Shown one piece after another: positions 20,218 to 27,886 of a DNA stretch of 64,000 nt. Under the pieces are notes generated by a model, which searched no databases, was not told where the DNA came from, and worked only from the letters and a program-made list of their open reading frames with translations. This DNA is from Micromonospora coerulea (GTDB taxonomy: Bacteria > Actinomycetota > Actinomycetes > Mycobacteriales > Micromonosporaceae). Each line of letters starts with the position of its first letter. Position 1 is the stretch's first letter. The position numbers and the translations under genes are program-made. The stretch is from assembly GCF_016598485.1 (NCBI RefSeq), contig NZ_JAEMUW010000007.1:124001-188000 (forward strand). Reading direction: 5' to 3'.

Positions 20218-22137
20218 TCAGCCGGTGGACGTGCGCAGGCGGTGCAGGCGCAGCGCCAGCTGCACCTCCAGCGCCCGCTCCGGCTTCTGCCAGTCGGCGC
20301 CGAGCAGCTGCCCGACCCGCTCCAGCCGCTGGGTCACCGTGTTGACGTGCACGTGCAGCAGCTCCGCCGCCCGGGCCAGGCTGCCGCCCACCCCGAAGTA
20401 CGCCTCCAGGGTCTTCACCAGCGCGGTGCCCCGCCGAGCGTCGTAGTCGACCACCGGCCCGACCGTCGTGGTGAGGAACCGGGCCACGTCCCGGTCGCCG
20501 GAGTCGCCGACCGCGCCCAGCAGCAGACCCACGAAGCCCAGCTCGGCGGTGCTCGCCCCCTGGCCGGAGCGGCCCAGCGCGCCCAGCGCGGTGAGGCAAC
20601 GCTCCGCCTCGGCGAAGGTGGTGGCCAGCGACGCCGGGCCGCTGGACGGGCCGCTCGCCCCCGCCGTCACCGGCCGGCCGGTCACCCGGGACAGGTCCCG
20701 GGCCACCGCCCGGGCGCTGCCGCCGGCGTCCCGTCCCGGCAGCATCAGCACCACCCGGCCGTCGCGCGCCGCCGCCAGACCGCCCCGGGTCGAGGCGTAC
20801 GTGGTGGCCCAGGAGAGCACCCGCTGCCGGGCCGAGCCGGTCGCGGCGATCGCGTCGTCGCCGACCGCCACCAGTACGTGCGGGGCGTCCAGGTCCACCC
20901 CGAGGCGGCGGGCCCGGTTGCGCAGCGCGTCGGCGTCGCGCAGCGGGCGGGCGATCAGGTCGTCGAGCAGCTCGCCCCGGACCCGCCCCTCCGCCTCGGC
21001 GACGGTCCGGCGGAACAGCAGCAGCAGCGCGGTCACCAGCGCCGCCCGTTCCAGGATCCGCTGGTCGGCGTCGACCAGCTCGCCGTCCGGGCGCAGCACC
21101 AGCGCGCCGAGGTTCTCCGCGCCGGCGACCACCGCGGCGTACCAGAGCGGGCCGCGGCGCACGCTGCGCCCCTCGGTACGCGACGCGGCCACCGCCTCCA
21201 CCATGTCGGCGCGGTCCGGCTCGGCGATCTGCCCGACCCGGGCGAGCTGACGTCCCTCGGCGTCCAGCGCCAGCAGCGCCCCGCCGAGGACGTCGGTCAC
21301 CGCGGCCGCCACGTCCTCCACCCCGCCGCCCCGCAGCACCAGCGCGGTCATCCGGTCGTGGGCCGCGGCGGCCCGCTCCACCGAGCTGCTGTGCGCCCGG
21401 ATGGTGCTGTTCGCCGCGGACAGCTCCGCCAACGCCGAGCGGGTCTCCGCGAGCAGCCGGGCGGTGTCGATCGCCACCGCCGCGTGGGCGGCGAGCGACA
21501 CCAGCAGCGACACCTCCTCGCGGGCGAACGGTCGGGCCGACCGGTTCGCCGCGTACAGCACGCCGATCACGCTGGAGCCCAGCCGCAGCGGCACGCCGAG
21601 GATGGCCACCAGGCCCTCCTCGCCGACCCCGCCGTCGATCTCCCCGGTGTGCTTGAACCGGTCGTCCTCCTGATAGTTCGAGGTGACGTACGGCGTGCCG
21701 GTCTGCGCCACCAGGCCACCCAGCCCGTCGCCCATCTCCAGGCGCAGCCGCTGGAACCGCGCCGAGATCGACCCGTCGGTCACCCGCATGTACGTGTCGC
21801 CGCGCTCGTCGTCGTTGAGCGTCATGTACGCCACGTCGGTGCCGAGCAGGATGCGGGCCCGGTGCACGATCGCCCGCAGCACGTCGTCCAGGTCGCGCAG
21901 GCCGGCCAGGTCGCTGGCCGTGTCGTACAGGCCGGAGAGCTCGATCTCCCGGCGGCGCCGGCGCTCCAGCAGCGCGCGGACCCGCAGCGCCACCACCTTC
22001 GCCTGCTCCAGCTCGGCGAGCCGCTCGGCCGGCAGGCCGGCGGCCCGGGCGGCCACCAGCGGGCCCTCGAACTCGACCGCCGCGGCCTCCCGGGCCAGCA
22101 GTTCCAGGAACTCGACCGGAGACGACATGAGCGACAT
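20218..22137 (-). CDS. GAF domain-containing PucR/CdaR-type transcriptional regulator
   Basis: A 639-residue regulator. Residues about 60-230 form a GAF sensor domain (LRAIVHRARILLGTDVAYMTLNDDERGDTYMRVTDGSISARF and GVPLRLGSSVIGVLYAANRSARPFAREEVSLL). A central CdaR-like GGDEF-related region follows, and the C-terminus is a PucR helix-turn-helix (TLEAYFGVGGSLARAAELLHVHVNTVTQRLERVGQLLGADW). ATG 22137 (MSLMSSPVEF) is taken as start; ATG 22128 is an alternative. It lies 14 bases after the hydroxybutyrate dehydrogenase on the same strand, probably in one transcript. Related regulators control catabolic operons, so control of the dehydrogenase is a fair inference. Confidence 0.9.
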   Translation of the reverse strand: MSLMSSPVEFLELLAREAAAVEFEGPLVAARAAGLPAERLAELEQAKVVALRVRALLERRRRREIELSGLYDTASDLAGLRDLDDVLRAIVHRARILLGTDVAYMTLNDDERGDTYMRVTDGSISARFQRLRLEMGDGLGGLVAQTGTPYVTSNYQEDDRFKHTGEIDGGVGEEGLVAILGVPLRLGSSVIGVLYAANRSARPFAREEVSLLVSLAAHAAVAIDTARLLAETRSALAELSAANSTIRAHSSSVERAAAAHDRMTALVLRGGGVEDVAAAVTDVLGGALLALDAEGRQLARVGQIAEPDRADMVEAVAASRTEGRSVRRGPLWYAAVVAGAENLGALVLRPDGELVDADQRILERAALVTALLLLFRRTVAEAEGRVRGELLDDLIARPLRDADALRNRARRLGVDLDAPHVLVAVGDDAIAATGSARQRVLSWATTYASTRGGLAAARDGRVVLMLPGRDAGGSARAVARDLSRVTGRPVTAGASGPSSGPASLATTFAEAERCLTALGALGRSGQGASTAELGFVGLLLGAVGDSGDRDVARFLTTTVGPVVDYDARRGTALVKTLEAYFGVGGSLARAAELLHVHVNTVTQRLERVGQLLGADWQKPERALEVQLALRLHRLRTSTG

Positions 22138-22151
22138 TGTGCGCGAGGCCA

Positions 22152-22934
22152 CTAGTTGGCCGTCCAGCCCCCGTCGAGGGCGATCGACGCGCCGGTGATG
22201 AAGGCGGCCGGCGGGGAGCACAGGTACGCCACCAGTTCCGCCACCTCCTCCGGCTCGATCAGCCGCTTGATCGCCGCCCGGGCCAGCATGATCTTCTCGA
22301 CCACCTCGTCCTCGCCGATGCCGTGGGTGGCCGCCTGGTCGGCGATCTGGCTCTCCACCAGCGCGGTCCGCACGTACGCCGGGTTGATGCAGTTGGCCGT
22401 CACCCCGTGCGCAGCGCCCTCCAGCGCCACCACCTTCGACAGCCCCTCCAGGGCGTGCTTGGCCGACACGTACGCCGCCTTGTACGGCGAGGCGCGCAGC
22501 CCGTGCACCGAGGAGATGTTGACGATCCGCCCCCAGCCGTTGGCGTACATGTGCGGCAGCATCCGCCGGATGAGCAGGAACGGCGCCTCCACCATCACCC
22601 GCTGGATGTACTCGAAGCGCTCGGTGGGGAAGTCCTGCACCGGCGCGACGTGCTGCAGCCCGGCGTTGTTGACCACGATGTCCACGTCGGCGTCGAGCCG
22701 GTCCACCGCCGCCGGGTCGGCGAGGTCGATCCCCTCGGCCCGACCCCCCGCCTCGGCGGCCACCGCCTTGGCCGCCTCCACGTTGCGGTCCACCACCAGC
22801 ACGGCCGCACCGGCCGCCGCCAGGCGCAGCGCGCAGGTCCGGCCGATGCCGCTACCACCACCGGTCACCAGGGCGCTACGACCGGAGAGGTCGACGCGTA
22901 CGACGTGGGGGACCGCCACGGGTTCTGCCGTCAT
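22152..22934 (-). CDS. bdhA: 3-hydroxybutyrate dehydrogenase (SDR family)
   Basis: A 260-residue short-chain dehydrogenase. ALVTGGGSGIGRTCALRLAAAG is the nucleotide-binding turn, VDIVVNNAGLQHVAPVQDFP carries the NNAG motif together with the LQHVAPV stretch characteristic of D-3-hydroxybutyrate dehydrogenases, and YKAAYVSAKHALEG has the YxxxK catalytic pair. It interconverts 3-hydroxybutyrate and acetoacetate with NAD+, which feeds ketone body or polyhydroxybutyrate use. The start at 22934 is fixed by the domain; the open frame upstream is spurious. A TAACTT hexamer at 22942-22947 would give a nearly leaderless transcript. Confidence 0.88.
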   Translation of the reverse strand: MTAEPVAVPHVVRVDLSGRSALVTGGGSGIGRTCALRLAAAGAAVLVVDRNVEAAKAVAAEAGGRAEGIDLADPAAVDRLDADVDIVVNNAGLQHVAPVQDFPTERFEYIQRVMVEAPFLLIRRMLPHMYANGWGRIVNISSVHGLRASPYKAAYVSAKHALEGLSKVVALEGAAHGVTANCINPAYVRTALVESQIADQAATHGIGEDEVVEKIMLARAAIKRLIEPEEVAELVAYLCSPPAAFITGASIALDGGWTAN

Positions 22935-23177
22935 GGCGCAAGAAGTTACGAGCTGTATGGCCGGCGGCACATGGGGCGGCGACACATACTCCGCCCACCC
23001 GGTGTGTGGGGCGGTCCGATCGGTGGGGCGGCGTGGGGCGCGGCGCCCACCAGCGGTCCCGCCGGGACGGAAGCTCGGGCGTGCTGTCGGTGGCTGGTGC
23101 CACACTCGCTCCCGGACGGGCTGCCGTCGCACCGTGCCGGCCGGCCGCCGGCTCACCCGACGGGACGTGAGACGGCG

Positions 23178-23456
23178 ATGGTGGACGCGGTGACGTTCGA
23201 GGCGACCCTGGTCCGCTGGGCGGGGGCGGGCGGCTGGGTGTTCGCTCCCGTGCCGGCGGAGCACGCACCGGACCGGGCGGGTCCCTTCGGCCGGGTGCCG
23301 GTCACCGCCATGGTGGACGGCCGGACCTGGTCGACCAGTGTCTGGCGGGACCACCGAGCGGGTTGGCTGCTCGCCGTGCCGGCCCGGATCCGCGCCGGCA
23401 AGGACCACGGTGACGTGGTCCAGGTGGCGATCGAGGTCGACCCCGCCCGACGGTAG
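23178..23456 (+). CDS. DUF1905 domain-containing protein
   Basis: A 92-residue protein, MVDAVTFEATLVRWAGAGGWVF, continuing with VTAMVDGRTWSTSVWRDHRAGWLLAVPARIRAGKDHGDVVQVAIEVD. This is the small beta-rich DUF1905 domain, whose biochemical role is not established. In some proteins it is joined to a YdeI-type domain, which is absent here. It diverges from the hydroxybutyrate dehydrogenase and precedes ruvC by 93 bases on the same strand. Confidence 0.8.
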   Translation: MVDAVTFEATLVRWAGAGGWVFAPVPAEHAPDRAGPFGRVPVTAMVDGRTWSTSVWRDHRAGWLLAVPARIRAGKDHGDVVQVAIEVDPARR

Positions 23457-23549
23457 GAACGCCGTCGGCGTGTCCGCCGAAGTGGCCGCGGGCCCGGGCC
23501 AGTAGGGTGTCGAACACACGTACTGCTGGCGGCTGGGGGAGGAGGCGGC

Positions 23550-24080
23550 GTGCGGGTGCTCGGCGTCGACCCGGGGCTGACCCGGTGCGGGGTCGGCGTG
23601 GTCGAGGGCGTGCCGGGGCGGCCCTGCACGCTGGTCGCCTACTACGTCGTCTACACCGATCCCGGCGACGACCTGCCGCTGCGCCTGCTGCACCTGGACC
23701 GTTCCCTCACCGACCTGGTCGCCGAGCACCGGCCGGACGCGGTCGCCGTGGAGCGGGTGTTCAGCCAGCACAACGTCCGGACGGTGATGGGCACCGCCCA
23801 GGCCAGCGGGATCGCCGTGCTCGCCGGGGCGCGGGCCGGGCTGCCCGTGCAGACCTACACCCCGAGCGAGGTGAAGGCGGCGGTGACCGGCTCCGGTCAG
23901 GCCGACAAGAAGCAGATGACCACCATGGTGACCCGGCTGCTGCGGCTGCCGGAGCCGCCGAAGCCGGCCGACGCCGCCGACGCCCTCGCCCTGGCCATCT
24001 GCCACGTGTGGCGCGGCGGCACCCGGTCCAAGCTGGCCGCGGCGGCGGAGCGGGTACGACGAGGAAGGAGGGACCAGTGA
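23550..24080 (+). CDS. ruvC: Crossover junction endodeoxyribonuclease RuvC
   Basis: The Holliday-junction resolvase, 176 residues. The four acidic residues of the active site are present: D7 ([12 protein letters not shown]), E68 (AVERVF), and D141 and D144 ([15 protein letters not shown]). It nicks junctions delivered by RuvAB. The GTG start has a GGGGGAGGAGG-type site. Its stop overlaps the start of a TnpB-family gene that separates it from ruvA, breaking the usual ruvC-ruvA adjacency. The C-terminal tail [16 protein letters not shown] is short and basic. Confidence 0.96.
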   Translation: MRVLGVDPGLTRCGVGVVEGVPGRPCTLVAYYVVYTDPGDDLPLRLLHLDRSLTDLVAEHRPDAVAVERVFSQHNVRTVMGTAQASGIAVLAGARAGLPVQTYTPSEVKAAVTGSGQADKKQMTTMVTRLLRLPEPPKPADAADALALAICHVWRGGTRSKLAAAAERVRRGRRDQ

Positions 24081-25513
24081 AGGTCACCCGGATCGCGTAC
24101 TCCACGGGCCTGAACGCGGGCAAGTATGCCGCCCTGGTGGAGCAGGCCCGTCGGTTGGGTCGAATTCGCAGTGAGGTGTGGCAGCGCTACGGCTCAATCG
24201 GCGGTGTCGGGTCCGGCCTGCGGGATCGGCAGGTGCGGGACCACTGGCTGGCTGACGGCACGCACGTGCGGTTCGGGGTGCTCGCGAATGCGTGGAAGGA
24301 GACCGTCCGCGACGCGATGGCCGACATCGGAGCGAACCTGGCCTCGGCCAAGGTGCAGGTGCGTCGGGCGATCAACCGGCGCACCAACGATCCGGTCGAG
24401 CGCAAGCGGATGCTGGCCGCGCTGAAGGCCGACCGGTGGGCCAGTGACCCGTTCCTGGCTCGGCAGATGCGCAAGCACTGGAAGCGGGGCCGCAACCGCA
24501 CGCACGATCAGATCGTGGTGCGCGCCGACCGACACCACACCGTCATCGACGCGCGCGGCCGCTTGTGGCTTGCGGTCCCGGGCCTGGAACGCCGCAAGAT
24601 GGTCAAGATCCCGCTGTCGTCGACCGTGGCCCCGACTGGCACGCTGCGGCTGATCCTGCGCGGCGGCCGGGTGGAGGTGCACTACCAGCTCGACGCGTCG
24701 CAGATGCGCTCGTCGCAGCGGCCGTGCGGGGACCGGACGATCGGCGTGGACAAGGGTTACAGCGAAGCCCTGACCGACTCCGACGGCGGCCGCCACGGCA
24801 CCCGCCTCGGTGAGCTGCTGGCCGGTGAGTCGGACCGGTTGAAGGAGCGTAACCGCCGTCGGGCGAAGCTGCGCTCGATAGCGAACACCGCTTTCCTGCG
24901 TGGTGACCACGCGAAAGCGCTCCGGATCAGGTCCCACAACCTCGGGACCGTCAAGCGGGACCGGCAGGCCGCCCGGCACCGCGCACAGGTGCGAACGGAG
25001 ATCTTCACCGCGGTGCACCGCGCCGTCGACAAGGCCGCCACCGTGGTCGCCGAAGACCTCACCAGAAGCTTCGCCGGGCGTAAAAGGCTCGGCAAGAACG
25101 TCAACCGGCGCCTCGCCGCGTGGACCAAAGGGGTCACCGCCGAGGCCCTCACAAGCGTGTCGGAGCGCAGAGGTTCTGCGCTCGTGCGCGTCAACGCCGC
25201 CTACACCTCACAAGCCTGTCACCGCTGCGGCCGGCTCGGCCGACGCGACGGGGATCGGTTTCACTGCACCTGGTGCGGGGTGGTGTGGCAGGCCGACGTG
25301 AACGCCGCGATCAACATCCTGCAGCGAGCAGGCGACCCCGACATCGCCCTGCACACCCCCTACCACGCGGTGAAGCAGATCCTGCAGGACAGGACCGATC
25401 GCCACCGGACCAGACTGCCGGTCCAGGACTCCAGCCCGGCAATAGCCGAACGGAGAGCGAATTATCCGAACCGCTCAGCAATGAGCAACCAGGAGGAAGC
25501 AGGAGCGCGATGA
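24077..25513 (+). CDS. TnpB-family protein (IS200/IS605 OrfB, IS1341-type), inserted in the ruv operon
   Basis: A 478-residue protein of the TnpB / transposase OrfB family, known as RNA-guided endonucleases and ancestors of Cas12. The RuvC-like nuclease core looks complete: D225 in [17 protein letters not shown]326 in [10 protein letters not shown] and D407 in [10 protein letters not shown]. The zinc finger has C381, C384, C397 and C400 (CHRCG and CTWCG). The C-terminal [22 protein letters not shown] is typical of this branch. The last 24 residues, encoded in lower-GC DNA, have no recognisable domain. GTG 24077 overlaps the ruvC stop (GTGA) and its own TGA overlaps the ruvA ATG (ATGA), with a strong GGAAGGAGGG ribosome site. 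No TnpA gene is adjacent and no element ends could be defined. Confidence 0.92.
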   Translation: MKVTRIAYSTGLNAGKYAALVEQARRLGRIRSEVWQRYGSIGGVGSGLRDRQVRDHWLADGTHVRFGVLANAWKETVRDAMADIGANLASAKVQVRRAINRRTNDPVERKRMLAALKADRWASDPFLARQMRKHWKRGRNRTHDQIVVRADRHHTVIDARGRLWLAVPGLERRKMVKIPLSSTVAPTGTLRLILRGGRVEVHYQLDASQMRSSQRPCGDRTIGVDKGYSEALTDSDGGRHGTRLGELLAGESDRLKERNRRRAKLRSIANTAFLRGDHAKALRIRSHNLGTVKRDRQAARHRAQVRTEIFTAVHRAVDKAATVVAEDLTRSFAGRKRLGKNVNRRLAAWTKGVTAEALTSVSERRGSALVRVNAAYTSQACHRCGRLGRRDGDRFHCTWCGVVWQADVNAAINILQRAGDPDIALHTPYHAVKQILQDRTDRHRTRLPVQDSSPAIAERRANYPNRSAMSNQEEAGAR

Positions 25514-26112
25514 TCGCCAGCGTACGCGGCACGGTGACCGCGACCGGTCCGGACCACGCGGTGGTGGAGGTCGGCGGGATCGGCCTGGCGGTGCAGTGCG
25601 CCCCGGGCACCCTCGCCGAGCTGCGGGTCGGCCAGCCGGCCCGGCTGGCCACCAGCCTGGTCGTTCGGGAGGACTCGCTCACCCTCTACGGCTTCGCCGA
25701 CGACGACGCCAAGCAACTGTTCGAGCTGCTGCAGACCGCCAGTGGGGTCGGCCCCCGGCTGGCCCAGGCGGTGCTCGCCGTGCACACCCCGGACGCCGTC
25801 CGCAAGGCCATCGCCAACGCCGACACCGCGGCGCTGACCCGGGTGCCGGGCATCGGCAAGAAGGGCGCCGAGCGCCTCGTCCTCGAGCTGCGCGACCGGA
25901 TCGGCCCGGTGCCGATCGGCGTCGACGGCGCGGCCGGGGTGACCGCTGGCGCCTGGCCCGAGCAGGTCCGGCAGGCGTTGGTCGGGCTCGGGTGGTCGGG
26001 CGCCCAGGCGGAGCAGGCGGTGGCCGCCGTCGCGGAGAGCGTCGACGGGGAGACCCCGCCGGTGCCGGTGCTGCTCAAGCAGGCCATCCGTCTCCTGGGC
26101 CGGACGCGATGA
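25510..26112 (+). CDS. ruvA: Holliday junction branch migration protein RuvA
   Basis: A 200-residue junction-binding protein. Domain I is the OB fold [28 protein letters not shown], domain II has the paired helix-hairpin-helix motifs ([18 protein letters not shown] and [19 protein letters not shown]), and domain III ([24 protein letters not shown]) regulates RuvB. It tetramerises on four-way junctions and loads RuvB. Its ATG overlaps the TnpB-family stop and its stop overlaps the ruvB start, so translation of ruvA may depend on translation through the inserted gene. Confidence 0.96.
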   Translation: MIASVRGTVTATGPDHAVVEVGGIGLAVQCAPGTLAELRVGQPARLATSLVVREDSLTLYGFADDDAKQLFELLQTASGVGPRLAQAVLAVHTPDAVRKAIANADTAALTRVPGIGKKGAERLVLELRDRIGPVPIGVDGAAGVTAGAWPEQVRQALVGLGWSGAQAEQAVAAVAESVDGETPPVPVLLKQAIRLLGRTR

Positions 26113-27179
26113 CCGATCCGGACGGCAACCTGGTCTCGGCGTACGTCAGCGACGCCGAACTCGACGCGGAGGCCACCGTCCGGCCGAAGCGCCTCTCGGA
26201 GTTCATCGCGCAGGACAGGGTCCGGGACCAGCTCGACCTGCTGCTGCAGGGCGCGATGCGGCGCGGCTCCCCGCCGGATCACATCCTGCTGTCCGGACCT
26301 CCTGGCCTCGGTAAGACCAGTCTGGCCAACATCGTCGCCGCCGAGCTCGGCACCGCCATCCGGGTGACCAGCGGCCCGGCGATCGAGCGCTCCGGCGACC
26401 TGGCGGCCATCCTGACCAGCCTCGCCGAGGGCGACGTGCTCTTCATCGACGAGATCCACCGCATCGCCAAGCCGGCGGAGGAGCTGCTCTACAGCGCGAT
26501 GGAGGACTTCCGGGTCGACGTGGTGGTCGGCAAGGGCCCGGGCGCCACCGCCATCCCGCTGGACGTCGAGCCGTTCACCCTGGTCGGCGCGACCACCCGG
26601 TCGGGTCTGCTGACCGGGCCGATGCGGGACCGCTTCGGCTTCGTCGCCCACCTCGACTTCTACGCGCCGGCCGACCTGGAGACGTTGCTGCGCCGCTCCG
26701 CGCGGATCCTCGGCGTGCCGATCACCGCCGACGGCGCGGTGGAGATCGCCGGCCGCTCCCGGGGCACGCCCCGGATCGCCAACCGGCTGCTGCGCCGGGT
26801 CCGGGACTTCGCCGAGGTCCGGGCCGACGGTGTGGTCACCCTGGAGACCGCCCGGGCGGCGCTGACCGTGTACGACGTCGACGCGCTCGGCCTCGACCGG
26901 CTGGACCGGGCGGTGCTGACCGCGCTGGTCGACTCGTTCCGGGGCGGCCCGGTCGGCCTCTCCACCCTGGCCGTCGCGGTGGGGGAGCAGCCGGACACCG
27001 TCGAGGAGGTCTGCGAGCCGTTCCTGGTGCGGGCCGGCCTGCTGGCGCGCACCCCGCGGGGTCGGGTCGCCACCGAGGCGGCCTGGCGCCATCTGGGGCG
27101 GACACCACCCAATGGTACATTTGGTGTGGATGCCCCTTCCGTGCCCGATCTCTTCTCCATTGCGCCCGAACAGCCGTGA
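26109..27179 (+). CDS. ruvB: Holliday junction branch migration DNA helicase RuvB
   Basis: A 356-residue AAA+ motor. Walker A is [14 protein letters not shown], Walker B is [10 protein letters not shown], sensor 1 is [21 protein letters not shown] with the arginine finger, and sensor 2 is [16 protein letters not shown]. The C-terminal winged helix ([41 protein letters not shown]) contacts DNA. It forms hexameric rings that pump DNA through the RuvA-bound junction. The ATGA overlap with ruvA shows coupling. The final segment [23 protein letters not shown] uses noticeably more A/T-ending codons than the rest. Confidence 0.97.
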   Translation: MTDPDGNLVSAYVSDAELDAEATVRPKRLSEFIAQDRVRDQLDLLLQGAMRRGSPPDHILLSGPPGLGKTSLANIVAAELGTAIRVTSGPAIERSGDLAAILTSLAEGDVLFIDEIHRIAKPAEELLYSAMEDFRVDVVVGKGPGATAIPLDVEPFTLVGATTRSGLLTGPMRDRFGFVAHLDFYAPADLETLLRRSARILGVPITADGAVEIAGRSRGTPRIANRLLRRVRDFAEVRADGVVTLETARAALTVYDVDALGLDRLDRAVLTALVDSFRGGPVGLSTLAVAVGEQPDTVEEVCEPFLVRAGLLARTPRGRVATEAAWRHLGRTPPNGTFGVDAPSVPDLFSIAPEQP

Positions 27180-27318
27180 TCCGAACGTGATCTGTGCCGC
27201 ATTCGGTGTTCCCAGGCGCAGGGATTAGACTTCGCCGCGGTCTGTACAGGACGTGAGATTCCGCCTCCGCTCCGGCGCCCCTCGTGCCGGTCAGAGGCCA
27301 ATGGGAAGGTCGACAACC

Positions 27319-27666
27319 GTGCTTTACCTTGCAGCGGGTGGTGGAGGAGCCGGCGGTCTGACGCCGATCCTGATGATCGCCCTGCTCTTCGCCGTCATGT
27401 ACTTCATGATGATCCGCCCCCAGCAGAAGCGGCGCCGTGAGGCCGAGCAGATGCAGTCCCAGCTCGGCCCGGGCGACGAGGTGGTGACCATCGGCGGCCT
27501 CTACGGCACGGTCACCGAGGTGGACGACGACATCGTCATGCTCGAGGTCGCTCCGGGCGTCCAGACCCGGTACGCCCGCCCGGCCATCGCCCGGGTGACC
27601 ACCCGGGCCGAGCGCCCCGAGGCGACCGAGCCGGTGGCCGAGGAAGCCGACGCCGTCAAGGAGTGA
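27319..27666 (+). CDS. yajC: Preprotein translocase subunit YajC
   Basis: A 115-residue single-pass membrane protein. [13 protein letters not shown] is followed by the membrane helix LTPILMIALLFAVMYFMMI and the family signature RPQQKRRREAEQMQSQLGPGDEVVTIGGLYGTV. It associates with SecDF and the SecYEG channel. GTG 27319 is chosen because GGGAAGG sits nine bases before it; ATG 27301 is in frame but adds residues outside the family. A promoter-like TTCGGT-N18-TAGACT lies at 27202-27231, suggesting separate transcription from ruvCAB. Confidence 0.93.
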   Translation: MLYLAAGGGGAGGLTPILMIALLFAVMYFMMIRPQQKRRREAEQMQSQLGPGDEVVTIGGLYGTVTEVDDDIVMLEVAPGVQTRYARPAIARVTTRAERPEATEPVAEEADAVKE

Positions 27667-27730
27667 CCCACCGCCCCGACGGGGCAGCGGATTCGTTCCC
27701 ACAAGTGGATAGTTGGGTCGGCGCCCGACG

Positions 27731-27797
27731 CCGACACGCGAGACTCCCTCCGACGCCGCCGCGTCGCGACGCGGAGGCGTGTCGGTCGGCGGCGTCG
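27731..27797 (+). other. secD leader with interleaved complementary segments
   Basis: CCGACACGC (27731-27739) pairs with GCGTGTCGG (27777-27785), and CGACGCCGCCG (27751-27761) pairs with CGGCGGCGTCG (27787-27797). The order A-B-A'-B' allows either two mutually exclusive hairpins or a pseudoknot. A perfect 14-base palindrome (27760-27773) lies between, and a further 8-bp hairpin follows at 27839-27860 before the secD ribosome site. Confidence 0.45.
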
Positions 27798-27886
27798 ACC
27801 CGCCAGAGCAGTCGGCCGGACATCCCCGGCCCGACTTTCGCCGCCGCTGCGCCGGCGGCGCGACCGTACAGGGAGACAGGGAAGCC

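Noticed and set aside
24077..25513. A nuclease-dead TnpB-like repressor
   Set aside because: The expected D, E and D of the RuvC-like site and all four zinc-finger cysteines are present, so there is no sign of inactivation.
27107..27128. Imperfect dyad CACCCAATGG-TACATTTGGTG in the 3' end of ruvB
   Set aside because: 17 of 21 symmetric positions, but it lies inside coding sequence with no adjacent promoter or regulator; probably chance.
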